Of a stretch of 64,000 nt of DNA, positions 44,375 through 56,944 are shown one piece after another (within the stretch, counting starts at the first letter, position 1; every line of letters starts with the position of its first letter). The position numbers were made by a program, and so were the translations under genes. This DNA comes from Margaritifera margaritifera (Eukaryota > Mollusca > Bivalvia > Unionida > Margaritiferidae): NCBI GenBank assembly GCA_029931535.1, contig JAQPZY010001569.1, positions 3,893,001-3,957,000 of the forward strand. Direction: 5' to 3'. Below the pieces are notes generated by a model that saw only the letters and a list, made by a program, of their open reading frames with translations, searched no databases and had not been told where the DNA came from.

Positions 44375-44870
44375 ATGTCAATTGACAGATGCAAATATAT
44401 ACCTAGTCTGTGCATGCATATAGATATCCTCTAAAGGTGTTATCAACTGACAGATGCAAACATATACTTAGTTTGTGCATGGATATAGATATCCTCAAAA
44501 GGTGTATATCAACTGACAGATGCAAACATATACCTAGTCTGTGCATGGATATAGATTTCCTCTAACGGTGCATATCAACTGACAGATGCAAACATATACT
44601 TAGTATGTGCATGGATATCAATATCTTCTAAAGGTGTAGATAGACCAACAGATGCAAATATATATATACATAGTCATTATGGTTATAGATATTCTATAGA
44701 GGTGTATATCAACTGACAAATGCAAACATATATCTAGACTGTCCATGGATATAGATATTCTATAGAGGTGTATATCAACTGACAAATGCAAACATATATC
44801 TAGACTGTCCATGGATATAGATATTCTATAGAGGTGTATATCAACTGACAAATGCAAACATATACCTAGT
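44375..44870. repeat. 66-bp minisatellite, ~7 units
   Basis: Units with TATCAACTGACAGATGCAAAC, ATATACCTAGTCTGTGCATGG and ATATAGATATCCTCTAAAGG. The 66-bp period keeps frames open on the minus strand (22-residue repeat), which is not a gene. Confidence 0.9.
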
Positions 44871-47099
44871 CTCTGTCTAGAGTCTTTCTCATTAGAATGT
44901 GATCTGCTTATTTGGTCATAGATAGCTTAAGTCTTCTTTGCTATCTCCAGGTTTCTTCAGTTATTGTAGAATACATCAAAAATTATGTCACTAGCTTACT
45001 TAAATACATTTGCACAAATGGCTTGAAAACTTTCTTCATAATCCAAGGTCTTCATGCAAGTTTTCACTTCTAAATCCCGGTTCCAGGCTTGTATAGTTCC
45101 TAAGTGGGTCACAGTAACTTATTTCCCATGCATTAATGTTTTCATTTATATGGCACATGGTCAGCCCATCTTTAAACTTTTGCTTTTGCAGAACAGGAAT
45201 GTATTAAATCTTAGTTTTAAATCGTTTAAGAAAAGCCATCACATGAATGTATTGGACAAATTTAAATATTTAATACTGCATGCAATGAGTTTTACAAATT
45301 AATGATTTTGGCACATAAGTTTTTGATTTTAGATTCTTGCTTATTGACAGACCTTTGCCTTGAGAAAATTATTTCATTGTAAAAAGTTATTGTGGCTTAC
45401 TTTGCTTACAGAAACTACATGTAATGTATAGCTCGGGGGGAGGGTTGTGCTTAGATTTCCACTTTAAGGGTAAGATGGTGTATGTGGTTTAAGGTGGTTG
45501 TGAACGATAGTATATATGATGTGATTATTACATGTTGAAAGAAATGTTTGTGTACATTTATTTGTGTGATTGACAAAACATAGGTGGCTTTATGTTAAGT
45601 TTGAAAAAATTTCTTTTGCAAGGTATATTTTATTTGATCTAATTATGAATAAGTTGAATATGATTTTTATGTGTATGTAGTCAATAAATGATAATCATTT
45701 TATGAGCAAACCAGTCTGCTTATTTTTACAGTATCCCATGATTACTCCTGTGACTCTCTTGTCTATACAATCATAACATGTGTGACCCTCATCATTTTGC
45801 AGCAGGATTCAGTAATTGACTATGTCAATAGATATATATTTGTTCATCTCTCCTAACTGAAGAGATGGATGAACGAGGATATGTACATTAAGATAAAGTA
45901 TGAACCAGCAGATTTGGAACAGCATGTTGAGAAAACATGATTGTGTCAGTATTTTGATCTGTGACTTTGACCTTGGAGATAGTCTCACTCTTTGATATGT
46001 GACACATATTAAAGTAGAGATACATAAATATACCTGGTTTAATTTGTTTATCTTCCCAGAGTTAACCCTTACCTACATACAAGTGCATATGGACACCGCT
46101 ACCTCATTTCAGTGCTGGTGCCTTTCAATACATCTACAGCAGTTCAGTGTACCATATGTGGATTTGGACACCCTTCCATATCTCCATACAGGCACTTCCA
46201 GACACCAGTGGTAAACAACTGCCATTTGCATGATCAGTTTATAGCTCCACCTGGAAGTTTCTATGATGTCATAGCACATGGTAATGTATTAGATGAATCC
46301 TAAGTAGCCAATCAGAGACAAGAGGACATCAGAAATTCCCCCAAAATGCAAATGGGTGCCACTATCTTTGCAAATAGAATCATGGAATCCAGACCATCAG
46401 ATCGATTTTTGAGAATTCAGTTCACCTCGAGTCCTTTTAAGTAATAATGAAAAACAATTTTATAAACAAAAAAACAAACCCAAATAGCTTTCACAGCAAT
46501 GACAATGATTGCAGATTTTTAAGCCCAACATTGAAATTAATCTTTTTATGGCACACTAACCTGGTAATCACTGCTTCATGTTCAAGTAAACAAGAACGTT
46601 GTGTATCATTTTATACTTTAAATAGAAACACTAAGCACTAAATATTGAATTTTAAAGCTTTAAGTATGCATATAGCAATGTGCAGTGTTTCCAAGGCAGC
46701 CATATTGGGATACTGTCAGCTGGTGGCATACTGTACTAATTAGAGCGCATTGTACAATGTAGCAAGAGAGCCATGTATACTGAGCGAGCTGATAAAATAT
46801 TTTTTGATATTTTAACTTTTATCAGGATAAAGTTAGAATATTTTAACTTTCAGGATTTTCTCTACTTTGACTCCTCAGCAAGCAGGCTTAATAATAATGG
46901 ACATTATCATGTGCATTATGTATAACTATAAATTACCGCAAATCTATTCAGTTTTTAAAGATTCAGTTGTAATCTCATCCATGGCTTGTATTATTTTTCA
47001 GCTTTATCAAAGATGCTAGTACTTTTTCTTTAGTAAAAAAAAAATATTTTCAATGACACGTATGTACTACAAGTATTATATACGATTTTGTGTTTTTAA
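44871..47099. other. Intergenic, ~2.2 kb; possible promoter-like motif cluster
   Basis: No gene recognised. At 46227-46352 there is a group of transcription-factor-like motifs: ATTTGCAT and ATGCAAAT octamers, TGATGTCAT (CRE/AP-1-like) and CCAATCAGA. No TATA box or downstream frame supports a promoter call. Confidence 0.35.
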
Positions 47100-47916
47100 C
47101 TTATGGGATGGTCTGTAGTCTGTCATCCATCCATTAGCACTAGTTTGTTATCGCTACTCCTCCTAAACTACTTAGAAAATTGCCATGAAACTTAACACAC
47201 ACATTCATCCAGTGGTCTAGTTGGTCCTAAATGAAAATGGTGCCACTCAAACATCCACTTGAAAATCTTTTTATCGCTACTCCTCCTGTGTGCATGGTCA
47301 TAATAACATGTAGTTTTCACCAAAAGACTTTTTATGATGTCTAGTTGGTCCTAAATGAAAATGGTGCTGATCTGGGGTCCAACATGACTGCCACAGCAAC
47401 CATCTTGAAAATCTTGTTATTGCCACTCCTCCTGAATGACATATTGACATAGGGTTTTCACCAGAAGACTTCTTTGATGTTGAGTAGGTTCTAAATCAAA
47501 ATGGTGCTGCTCGCACATCCAATATGGTTGCTACATGAGGTTTTTACTAAAAGACTTCTTAATGATGTCTAGTTGGTCCTAAATGAAAATGGTGCCGATC
47601 TGACCTCCAATATGGCTACCACAATGACCATCTTGAAAATCTTATTATCACTACTTTTCCTTGATGGTTGGTCATATTGACATTGTGCTCCCACCAAAAG
47701 ACTTTGTATGATGTCTAGTTGGTCCTCACTGAAAATGGTGCCAATCTGACATCAAATATTCCCACCACCACAGCTAATTTGAAAATCTTGTTATTGCTAA
47801 AGAATATCAGAGATGGTTTCAACACTCGGCAGTTAAAAGGAAGAAATGGTCTTATCTTGAATTCCTTGAAATTCTTTTAGGCAAGTGGAGTGTCAGCCCC
47901 TTAGAAGGACTCTTTT
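47100..47916 (+). repeat. Tandem array family P, copy 5
   Basis: It has lost the hairpin but keeps CTTATGGGATGGTCTG at the start. It has about five ~145-bp units and the standard tail (AAGAATATCAGAGATGGTTTC, CTTATCTTGAATTCC), ending GCCCCTTAGAAGGACTCTTT, a decayed form of the 3' palindrome. Confidence 0.78.
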
Positions 47917-48255
47917 TGAGCTTGAGGTTGAGTTTATTTCTCAAAAAAACAAGTTGCAAGAATATGGAACCAGGTCTCCTGTTCACAGGAATGTCAAAGC
48001 ACAAACAGGGAATAAGACAAAACTCCATAATTAATCTGTTGGTTACGTATTAATCAACAGATGTGGAACTTGCCTTGACCTGTAAAGTGTGTAACATGTG
48101 TTATTTGGAATAATCCAGGTCTAGAATATAAGAAAACTACCGCCAAAGAAAATTGACACCAAAGCATGACAAAAATATCTTTGATGACATCCAACACACA
48201 CATGCATTATTCAAAGAGACTGGAAAATGGTGTCATTTTTGTCCTCTTTACCTCG

Positions 48256-49720
48256 CCTCTACAAAGTAGAGGTAAGCTATTGTACAACCCCAGGTGTTGG
48301 CATTGGCATCCACATGGATAAAAGCATATACATTTGTACACCCTCGCTGAATGTCAGCTATTCTTTCTACCTAGGTCCTAGGCAGTAGTTTGCAATGGAT
48401 TTCATGGCACCTATCACCTAGGGAGGGGACTGAGGGTGCTAACTTTGTACATTCACCTCATTAGTTGTACATTCTTGGTTAAGTTTTTGCATTTAGCTCA
48501 GGTTTTGTGCACACCATAAATAGTCACACCTGGAATCATGAAACTTGGCAAAGGCATGCAACTTGATTAGTACTACACCCTCATCCCAAAAGTAGGTCAG
48601 TGTGACTTATATTTCATGCTTCACTGACTTTGGTTACATTTTGTGTTTTAAGTTTATTTCTCAAGCTCTGTTCATGCAAGAATCATCAATCTAGATGAGT
48701 GTATATATCTCTATTAGTACCACACCCTTACCACTAAACAATGTTACTGTGACCTATATTTCACAGGCTTAGGTAAAGTTTTTGTATTTATCTCGTTACT
48801 AAATAGGTATTTTGCTATTTTGCACTGTGTATATATACTATTATACCTAGATTCATGAAACTTGGTGAGGAGATGCACCTTTATGAGTACTACACCCTCA
48901 TTACAAAAGGAGGTCACTGTGACCCATATTTCTTGCTTTACTGATCTGGGTCAAATTTTCTGGTTTAAGTTGATTTCTCAAGCTCTGTTCTTGGTAGAGT
49001 CATCAAAGCAGATGACTATGGAACTTTACTAGTACCACACCCATAATGCAAAAGAAGGTCATGGTGACCTACATTTCATATTTTACTGGCTTAGGTTTGG
49101 CATTTAGCTCATAACCAAATAGATTTTTATATATACTGTTATACTATGATTCATGAACTTTTGTGAGGAGATTCATCTTGATGAGTACTACACCCTCATC
49201 ACAAAAGTAGTTAACTGTGACCCATGTTTCATGTTTCACTACCTTGGGTTCAATCTCGAGCACTGTTCATGCCAGAATTATCAAACTTGATGATTGTATG
49301 CATCTATATATTATTAGCACACTGACTTTTACAACAAAAGAAGGTCGTTGTGACCTACATTTCACATTTTACTGGCTTTTATGTTAAGTTTTTGCATTTA
49401 ACTCATGAACATATTGTTTTTTATGTACTGTATAATACTGTAATACCTGGAATCATGAAACTTGGTGAGAGGATGCATCTTAAAGAGTACTACATCTTAA
49501 TAGTAGATCCCTGTGACCCATATTTCACATTTCAATTACTTTGGTTTAATATGATGTTTTTACTGTTCATGCTTTAATCATTAAACTATATGATTGTATA
49601 CATCTCTCTTAGTACTACACCCACACCAAAAAAGGTCACTGTGACCTATATTTCACTTGTTACTGGCTTAGGTTAAGTTTTGCTTTATCTCATGACTACA
49701 TAGGTTTTTGGCATGCTGTG
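48256..49720. repeat. Hairpin-headed ~300-bp tandem array (family RP4)
   Basis: The head hairpin CCTCTAC-AAA-GTAGAGG (48256-48272) is followed by ~200 bp of unique leader, then four or so ~300-bp units. Each unit has GAATCATGAAACTTGG.., TGATTAGTACTACACCCTCAT, AAAAG.AGGTCA.TGTGAC.TATATTTCA and CTCGAGC/AAGCTCTGTTCATGC blocks. Non-coding. Confidence 0.75.
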
Positions 49721-50271
49721 TACATACTATCCTATCTATCATCTTATTTTTATCCCTGTCATTATGTTTGCCAGTCTAACAACTGTCTGTTTGTCTTGTC
49801 AAAAAGTTGTTGTTGTCGTCTTAACATATTTTTTTGTTCAAACAGAAGATCGATTAAAAATGTAATACACCAAGAAAATTTGTTTTCTTTTCATATTTAC
49901 ACCTCCTGGTTTGCACTTTAAAGGAGGATTGATAAACTTTTATTCTGATGAAGGAAATCGAAGGAGGAAGTTTACAGATTTGACAAGGAGAGTTGTTCTT
50001 CTTTATTATGTGCATACCTGCTTGTCTGCATTACTACCTACATACTTACACTGTACATATAAACAACTGCATGTTTTGCAAATGGCTATGAATGCTTTTT
50101 GAATGCATATTATTTGAAAAATAAAACTTTATGTTGTATTGATTACTTCCCATCCAAGCTCAGCACAAATAGGAAATAGCAGCTAGCCACATACATGATT
50201 TAAGAAATACAGCATAGGTGAGATGATAAATAATTTGGGGGGCATTATTATTATCTTCTTGAAACAGCAAA
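49721..50271. other. Intergenic; nothing recognised
   Basis: AT-rich sequence with short accidental frames only. Confidence 0.5.

Positions 50272-50301
<30 letters not shown>
50272..50301. repeat. (TG)n microsatellite
   Basis: About 15 TG dinucleotides. Confidence 0.95.
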
Positions 50302-50302
<1 letters not shown>

Positions 50303-50502
50303 AGAGGAATGTTTTATCTCTCCAACAAAAACAAATGATATTGCACCGACATGTAATGCAATCAGGTGTCATCGTATAATTTACTTTCATGAAATATATA
50401 ACCATTCTAATCACCCTACCCTAATCTTAGAGCTGCAGCAAAGGGCAGTAACTTCCAAAGTGGCAAAGCAATTAAAAGAAAAATTATCCTAAAGGAACTG
50501 TT

Positions 50503-50504
<2 letters not shown>

Positions 50505-50574
<70 letters not shown>
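50505..50574. repeat. Compound (TC)n(AC)n microsatellite
   Basis: About 24 TC followed directly by about 11 AC dinucleotides. Confidence 0.95.
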
Positions 50575-51224
50575 CACTACGTAACTCTACATTCATATTA
50601 GTACTCACCCATATTTTCCAGTAATACACACATATAACAATTACAGCAATAATGAAGATCAATTACAGTAATTGATGTGACAAGTTCTGATATGAAGGTG
50701 AAGAAACTTTACTGTTATTTTTTCTGTAATAGTAACTTCAACACCTTTAACTAGTCTAAAAATGGCAAAAACAACTACACTATATTGCTACAATAAATAC
50801 TTGTTATAAATTGAAATAATTTAGCCAGAAAACTTTTCCCAATGATACACCTGAGAAACGTCGGCGCCTGATGCAAAAAGCCTTATAATGAACATGAAAA
50901 TGTTTGACATACTGAAGAAACATTTAGAATAATAAGAAGTATATCAGTTTTTGATTAATAAAAACAGAGAAGAGAATATGAACTTCTTTCTCTTGCATGT
51001 CTATCTATACACTGTAGCACACAAACAGAACATGTCACTCATATCGGAAACGATGCATATCTTTTGATGTTTTCTGCTATATATTCCATCATTTTGCATT
51101 AAAAACAGTAAACACTAATACCCATGTCAAAAACAAAACTGCACCCATATAGTATATAAATTCAGGAAAACATTCTAATCTGATGTAGGGCCGATTTTAG
51201 TCAAAAGTGAGCCTAGTCCTTTCA

Positions 51225-51675
51225 CTTTCTGACACAAATGTCGTCTGCTTGAGGTTCAATCTTTACAGTGAAAACTGTCCACAAATCTTCCTTTTTTCAT
51301 ATCATATGATCCAAAATAAAATTCTCTATCAGTGCAGCTGGTAATTATCATAATCATATTTGTAAGTTCTATTTACTCTGCATCCATTTAAATCCAGCTT
51401 GTGAAACAGTAAAAATGTTTTTTAAAAAGCAGAAATTCTGTAATTTTGCTCTGTCCCTGTTCTGACAAATGAATTTTTCTATATCTACACACTTATGTGG
51501 AGATTGAAGCACTTTCATTTACCTTTCTAGAGACAACATTTGATGAAAATCGGACCTTTTTAAATTTCATCTAAATATTTTGGTACACAATTTTGCTTTC
51601 TAAAACTGAGTGTTCACTCTGAGCATATAGTTTCACATTCAAACCCTGTGCTAAACATACTGAGCTACACACCTG
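51225..51675. repeat. Segmental duplication, copy A, left part
   Basis: Matches 54143-54960. Shared landmarks are GTCTGCTTGAGGTTCAATCTTTA, ATCATATGATCCAAAATAAAATT, CCATTTAAATCCAGCTTGT, GTTCTGACAAA.GAATT, ATGGAGATTGAAG and TTTCACATTCAAACCCTGTG. The match resumes at 53330 after an inserted ~1.65 kb. Confidence 0.8.
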
Positions 51676-52079
51676 TACATACATGTGATTCTACCGGCGG
51701 TAGGCCAAAAATACCATTTTAAAGGCCGTCTACCGTACATACCGTTTAGTAGTTAAAATCTACTGCTTTTGAAAATTAACAGAATTTTAAATTTTTTTAA
51801 AATAAAAATACTCAAAAACGGTATTTTTACGCGTTCTGTCAACACATTAGAGAAACCAGCATGAACCAGTCTGCTGGGGACCATTAATGTTCCACCAGTA
51901 GAACGACCGGTGCGATGATGCGTTGCAGAGTAATAGGATTCGAATTGTTAAAGAACAGCTGATATGTGTACACAGCAAGCTGCTAATTGATTACCTTATT
52001 GTTAGAATTTGAGGAGTTTAGACCAAATGCACGATGTTTTTTGAGGTGTTATAAGTAATAAAGGGATCAAAGGTGGTTC

Positions 52080-53010
52080 ATGATGTCTTCTGAGCCTTTG
52101 CTAAAAATCTGCCGACCCTTGGCGGAGGGGAGATAAAATGAAGAGACCAACCATAACAAATTATTTCAGCAGACACACCAGAGTAAGTATTTTGATTTTT
52201 GTCCTGTTTAATTGGTATTGTATTGTTCCAGATGTTTTAAGAGGACAGTTCTTACATGTTTCATTCATTCTAAACGTGTGCTTTTGCCCAATGCTAAGAA
52301 ACCACCGGCTAAGAAATATTACAAGTTCAAGAGTACTTGGATATCAGAGTTTAAGAGTGTGCAGGTGAGCAGCAAAGGTCCATTGTTTGCATTGTGTATT
52401 TCAAAGGTGTGCATCTTTTCTATTTCATAAACTATTTGAATTTTTTTGCACATAAATTTAGTTCAAGCCCAATATAAAATATATTACAATATAATTAATT
52501 TTAAAGTTTGGATAAATTATTCATAAAAGCATAAATATGTCATGTATTTTTTCATGTTTATTTCAAGTCTAAATCAATCTTTATTTTTTTTATTTACAGT
52601 GGTGAAACTTATTAACAGATTTTTGGATATGAGCCATGAAGAGAAAGAAGCCCTTGAGGATGAGGCTCAGGAATACATCTTAAGTCCAAGTTAGGAACTT
52701 CCTCCTTGGGGTGAACATAGCTTGGATGAGTATTGGAGAGTAGTCAGCAACCTTACAAAACCCAGCAACAAGAAAACTGAAGTTAGAACTTCTTTGCAGG
52801 CTGAGAATGATTGTCCTCTCATTACAACATTCTAATGCTGATACAGAGAGGACATTCTTCCTTCTTTGCAAAATACAAAGAGATTCAAGGGGAAATCTGG
52901 ACCAGAGAACTATTGAAAGCCTGTTAAGTGTGAAGCTTAATAATCACAATGAATGTCATCAGTGGTCACTAGACAGTGATCTTGTGAAAGAGACTAGAAA
53001 TGCTATTTGA
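52080..53010 (+). pseudogene. hAT-family transposase fossil
   Basis: Broken pieces of a hAT transposase. A short start (MKRPTITNYFSRHT, 52138) and a piece at ~52280-52380 (KYYKFKSTWISEFKSVQVSS) resemble the N-terminal zinc-finger entry of such proteins. At ~52610-52800 a frame with SHEEKEALEDEAQEYILSPS, a stop, then LDEYWRVVSNLTKPSNKK is followed by a frameshift. The C-terminal dimerisation domain is then open at 52786-53010: LRMIVLSLQHSNADTERTFF, CKIQRDSRGNLDQRTIESLL and SVKLNNHNECH. The HSNADTER and S.K motifs are hallmarks of the hAT dimerisation domain. The catalytic middle is missing. It sits within the interrupting insert of the segmental duplication. Confidence 0.8.
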
Positions 53011-53329
53011 TTTTATAAAATAAAAATCTTTGCAGTGAAATATCAGATAAACAACTCTTCCTTTTTCATTATTCGACTGTATATTGACTCATAATAAGTA
53101 ATTATTAGTGTAACATTTTCCATCACAATCTGAATCTGATTCATGTTCAAATTTGCTATTTTATTATCGTATGAAGAGAATACATATTATGGCACAAAAA
53201 AGCATTTGTTTTGTTTTCCATCCCCCTGAAATGTAAAATTTATGTCGATAAAAAATCTACTGGTTTAGAGGCCAATCTACTGATCAAAATTTGCAAATCT
53301 ACTGGTTTGAAATCCTAGTTGTCATCTGG

Positions 53330-53480
53330 CAAATACTGAATGCTTAAATAAAACTGATTCACGCCAACAAAATCAGTCCTGAATTCTTTAAATAACATGA
53401 TCCCAAAGGTCAAATGTTGGGACTCACTATTTCTTTAGAAATGTAACCCTGTGCAAAAATGCAAAACTGTGGAGTGGAAC
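53330..53480. repeat. Segmental duplication, copy A, right part
   Basis: AATACTGAATGC.TAAATAAAACTGATTCA.GCC through TGCAAAA..GCAAAACTGTGGAG matches 54990-55145. It continues the left part at 51225-51675. Confidence 0.8.
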
Positions 53481-54142
53481 CTTAAGTGTTCTAAAGAGTT
53501 CCACTAGCTTTAATAATTTGACTTTTTTCCAGTGTTTGTAAATTCTTGTTTCTTTCTGTAATTATTTTTCTTACAAGTCATAATATTCACCCAGTTGATT
53601 TTATGATTTTGCTGAATTTGGATAATGTTACCCTGAAAAACCTACTACAATGAGTAATGTATATGCTTGGATTGAACATGTTATGGCGTACTTTCAATGG
53701 AAAATTTCATGTCCAAATAATAAAGTATTAAAATATGAAAAACTGAATATAAGTTCTGGCATTATGGTCCTTGTCCCAATGACCTTGACCTTTTACATCC
53801 TTAAAATATGCTACTGAGTTTTAACCACATAATGAGACATATAAAAATTTAAAGTTAGAATCTTCTTATTTAATGTACATTGCTTTGGTGTAAAATGAGA
53901 AATTTGACTATCTGAAGCAACCATCATGACATGTAATGATAATGGGGAGTGGGTGTTGGCACACAACTGTTTTCAGGAGAATTTTTCCAACTACTACCAT
54001 TATTTACTATTAACTGTCTAAAATTTACAACATATTACAAAAGCATATGAAAAACAATGACCTAAAGTAGTAAAAAGAATATTTATTCTAAAGTGGCCTG
54101 GAATCCTTCAGGTTACAGTCCAGAGTTTTCACACAATTTGAC
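53481..54142. other. Intergenic; nothing recognised
   Basis: AT-rich sequence without a supported feature. Confidence 0.5.
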
Positions 54143-55145
54143 TCTCTGACACATACACTGTCTGCTTGAGGTTCAATCTTTAAGAAAATTGTCAAAAACT
54201 CCACCTTTTTGTAATATCATATGATCCAAAATAAAATTGTCTATCATTGTCGATGGTGATTTTATTGTATTTTGAAGTCAGGCTTATTCCAATCTGATTA
54301 AAAGTGAGATATACTTATAAGAAGTAGATCTGGCAGGCACCAATACAGGCTAATGTTCTGCCAACCTTTGGAATTCCAGGTCCACTTATTTTTAGTAACC
54401 TTTCAGGCACCAATACAGACTAATGTTCTGCCAACATTTGGAATTCCAGGTCCACTTATTTTTTAGTAACCTATCAGGTAAAGCATTGCATTTCATGTTA
54501 GGGATTGTTATCATTACAAATTATAAATTTCAAAATGAAGTTTTATACTTTCATAAATGTGAAAGAAATAATTTGATTGGTGGACTGAAAGGTCAAAAGA
54601 ACATGAACTCATATCCATGTCAATCAGATTTGGCTTATTCTGTACCCATTTAAATCCAGCTTGTCAACTAGCAACAACGCTTTAAAAATAACAGAAATTC
54701 AATATTTTTGCCCTGTCCCAGTTCTGACAAACGAATTGTCCTACACCTACACTCATATGGAGATTGAAGTACTTGAATTGTCCGACACCTACACTCATAT
54801 GGAGATTGAAGTAGCTTATTTTGCCTTTCTGTAGACAGCATTTGAAGAAAATCTGACTGGCTAAATTTTTCTATTTTATCTAAAATGTTTGGTAAACATT
54901 TTTGCTTTCTAAAAATGGGCATTCATTCTGAGCTTACCCTTTCACATTCAAACCCTGTGAGATTCATACTAAACTAAAGACTCGTAGCATATGGTACATA
55001 CTGAATGCCTAAATAAAACTGATTCATGCCAACCATTCCCAGATTTTAAAAAAATAACATGATTCCATAGGTCTAATGTTCGGACTCATTTTTTCTTTAC
55101 AAATGTAGCCCTATGCAAAATACAAAACTGTGGAGGGAAACCTCA
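54143..55145. repeat. Segmental duplication, copy B
   Basis: The uninterrupted partner of 51225-51675 plus 53330-53480. Relative to copy A it has ~350 extra bp (about 54290-54640), including a 70-bp tandem duplication (units starting at 54334 and 54404, GGCACCAATACAG.CTAATG). It also has a ~44-bp duplication at ~54733-54815 (CACCTACACTCATATGGAGA). No function is evident. Confidence 0.8.
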
Positions 55146-55597
55146 GTTAACTACAGTATATTCTGGAAACTCGAGATGTTTGCAGTACGTACAAAATATT
55201 GTCAATTCATGACACTATTCCCATCCAGACATGAATACATGGTATGCACTGTGTTTATCCATTTCATTAATGTATTCATTACACAATACTTGTCTCTACG
55301 TTTGTTTATTTGGATTGTAACAAGTTGAAAATATTAAATTAAATATTACTCATCGCAAAGTGAAGTATCCATCAATGTTGCATACCATGGGTATTTTCTG
55401 TTAAGTATGTTGCATCCATTTTCATGCAAGTTCAAACAACCCGTATTTGTATTATATTTTGTGTTTGCTGTATAAACACCTTGTCTTTGATGCAATAAAA
55501 GTTTTGATTTGATTTGTGTTTGCCTTTTTCATAAGTCAGATCTAATTTCCAAGTAATATTTCCAAAAGTTATCTGCCTGATCACGTGGGATGATAAG
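55146..55597. other. Intergenic; nothing recognised
   Basis: AT-rich sequence with no supported feature. Confidence 0.5.
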
Positions 55598-55905
55598 CCC
55601 TTAACTTGTAAAGACAGCACCCACTTTGTTTTTTCCAGTTGACAACTCCTTTGATAGAGCCATTAGTGTGATACATGTTCAGTGCCCAAGTATAGTCCTA
55701 TATTCAGTTAACTGTGGGTGCTTCTTTTGAGCAATTTAACAACTCCCTGTGCATGTCTGACCTTAATCCCTTAGCTTGTAAAGGCAGCACCCGCTTCGTT
55801 TTCGCAGCTGACAGTCCTTGGATCAAGCCACAAATTTGATATTTGTTCAGTGCCAAGTAGAGTCCTATATTCAGTTAACTGTGGGTGTTTATTTTAACTC
55901 CCTGT
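55598..55905. repeat. ~170-bp tandem duplication, two units
   Basis: Units beginning near 55598 and 55768 share CCCTTA(A/G)CTTGTAAAG, CAGCACCC.CTT, AGTCCTATATTCAGTTAACT and GTGGGTG. Confidence 0.8.
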
Positions 55906-56129
55906 GATCATGCCACACAGTTGACACATGTTCAGTTTGTGGTAATCCTTTAACGAGATTGCACAGACTGTATGATCAATGTGTCACTTACAGAGCCCAA
56001 GCTCAGTCTCCATATAAATAATGGCCCAAGTTTCTGAATCATCAGTGTTCTGTTGGTTACCAAGTACCTTGTCACTTGGATATCACATATCATGAATTGA
56101 TAAACTTTGGCAGTTTCAGCAATACAGGG

Positions 56130-56225
56130 AAAAGAAAATGTAATGCTTACAATGGAGCATTCAAGTTAAAAGTTATAGACTTTGCGGAGAAACATAACAA
56201 ATGCACAGCAGAATGTGAATTTGGT
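56130..56225 (+). pseudogene. pogo/CENP-B-like HTH fragment
   Basis: A 32-codon piece reading KRKCNAYNGAFKLKVIDFAE then KHNKCTAECEFG. It resembles the N-terminal psq/CENP-B-type helix-turn-helix of pogo-like transposases (pattern KR..Y...FKLKVI.FAE....CAA..EFG). The recognition helix and everything downstream are missing, and the frame stops at 56274. It is a short relic with no gene context. Confidence 0.55.
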
Positions 56226-56549
56226 TTGTTTATTTTTCCAAAGTGCAACTCTAACTCACTGACGGTATCCTGACTGTAGGTATAGCATTAGTCATTTCAA
56301 ATCTTAAATTTCCAAGGAACCACTATTCATTCAATAGCCTATCACAAGTCACTTTGCTGTAATCTCCACTTAAGCAAGTTATATGTTCCCCTCATGCATT
56401 ACTTCTGCACACTTACCAGGGAAAGGTAATGCCTGCTCCAACTGTATCCAGGGTAACACTTTTAAATGCAGTAGTTGCTAAACTTTGCAATACAATTTTA
56501 AAAAGAACAGCAAACTATAGGCATAAACAGAAACCTCCACATCAGACTT

Positions 56550-56940
56550 TTAATGTAAAGCTTTATACCAAATTGGTTACAATCCACAAAATCTTTCACA
56601 AAATTATTGAGCAGAAACAAAACATGCAAAATTAAAAATCAACTAGGGGCCATAACTCCATACGATTTTGACCAAAAGAATTTGAAAATTGAACTTGACC
56701 CACCTCATATATATGTAAAGCCTTGTACCAAATTTGGTTTCAATGCTTGAAATCCTTCAAAAGTTACTGAGTGGAAACCAAAGTGCAAAGTTCCAAGTCA
56801 AACGGGTTGTAACTCCATAAAATTTTGCCGGAAAATAGTAAAAACTGAACTTGATCTAGGCCTCTTTAATGTCAAGCCTAATACCAAATATGACTTTAAT
56901 CCATGCAGTCCTTCAAAAGTTATTGAGTATAGATAACATT
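56550..56940. repeat. ~145-bp tandem repeat, 2-3 units
   Basis: Units with TA.ACCAAAT(T/A)(T/G)GG/GACTT, AATCC.T.CAAAAGTTA(C/T)TGAGT, and GTAACTCCATA(A/C)(G/A)ATTTT. It abuts the ~92-bp satellite. Confidence 0.65.
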
Positions 56941-56944
56941 TGCA

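Noticed and set aside
44618..44857. Minus-strand frame with a 22-residue repeat
   Set aside because: Made by the 66-bp minisatellite.
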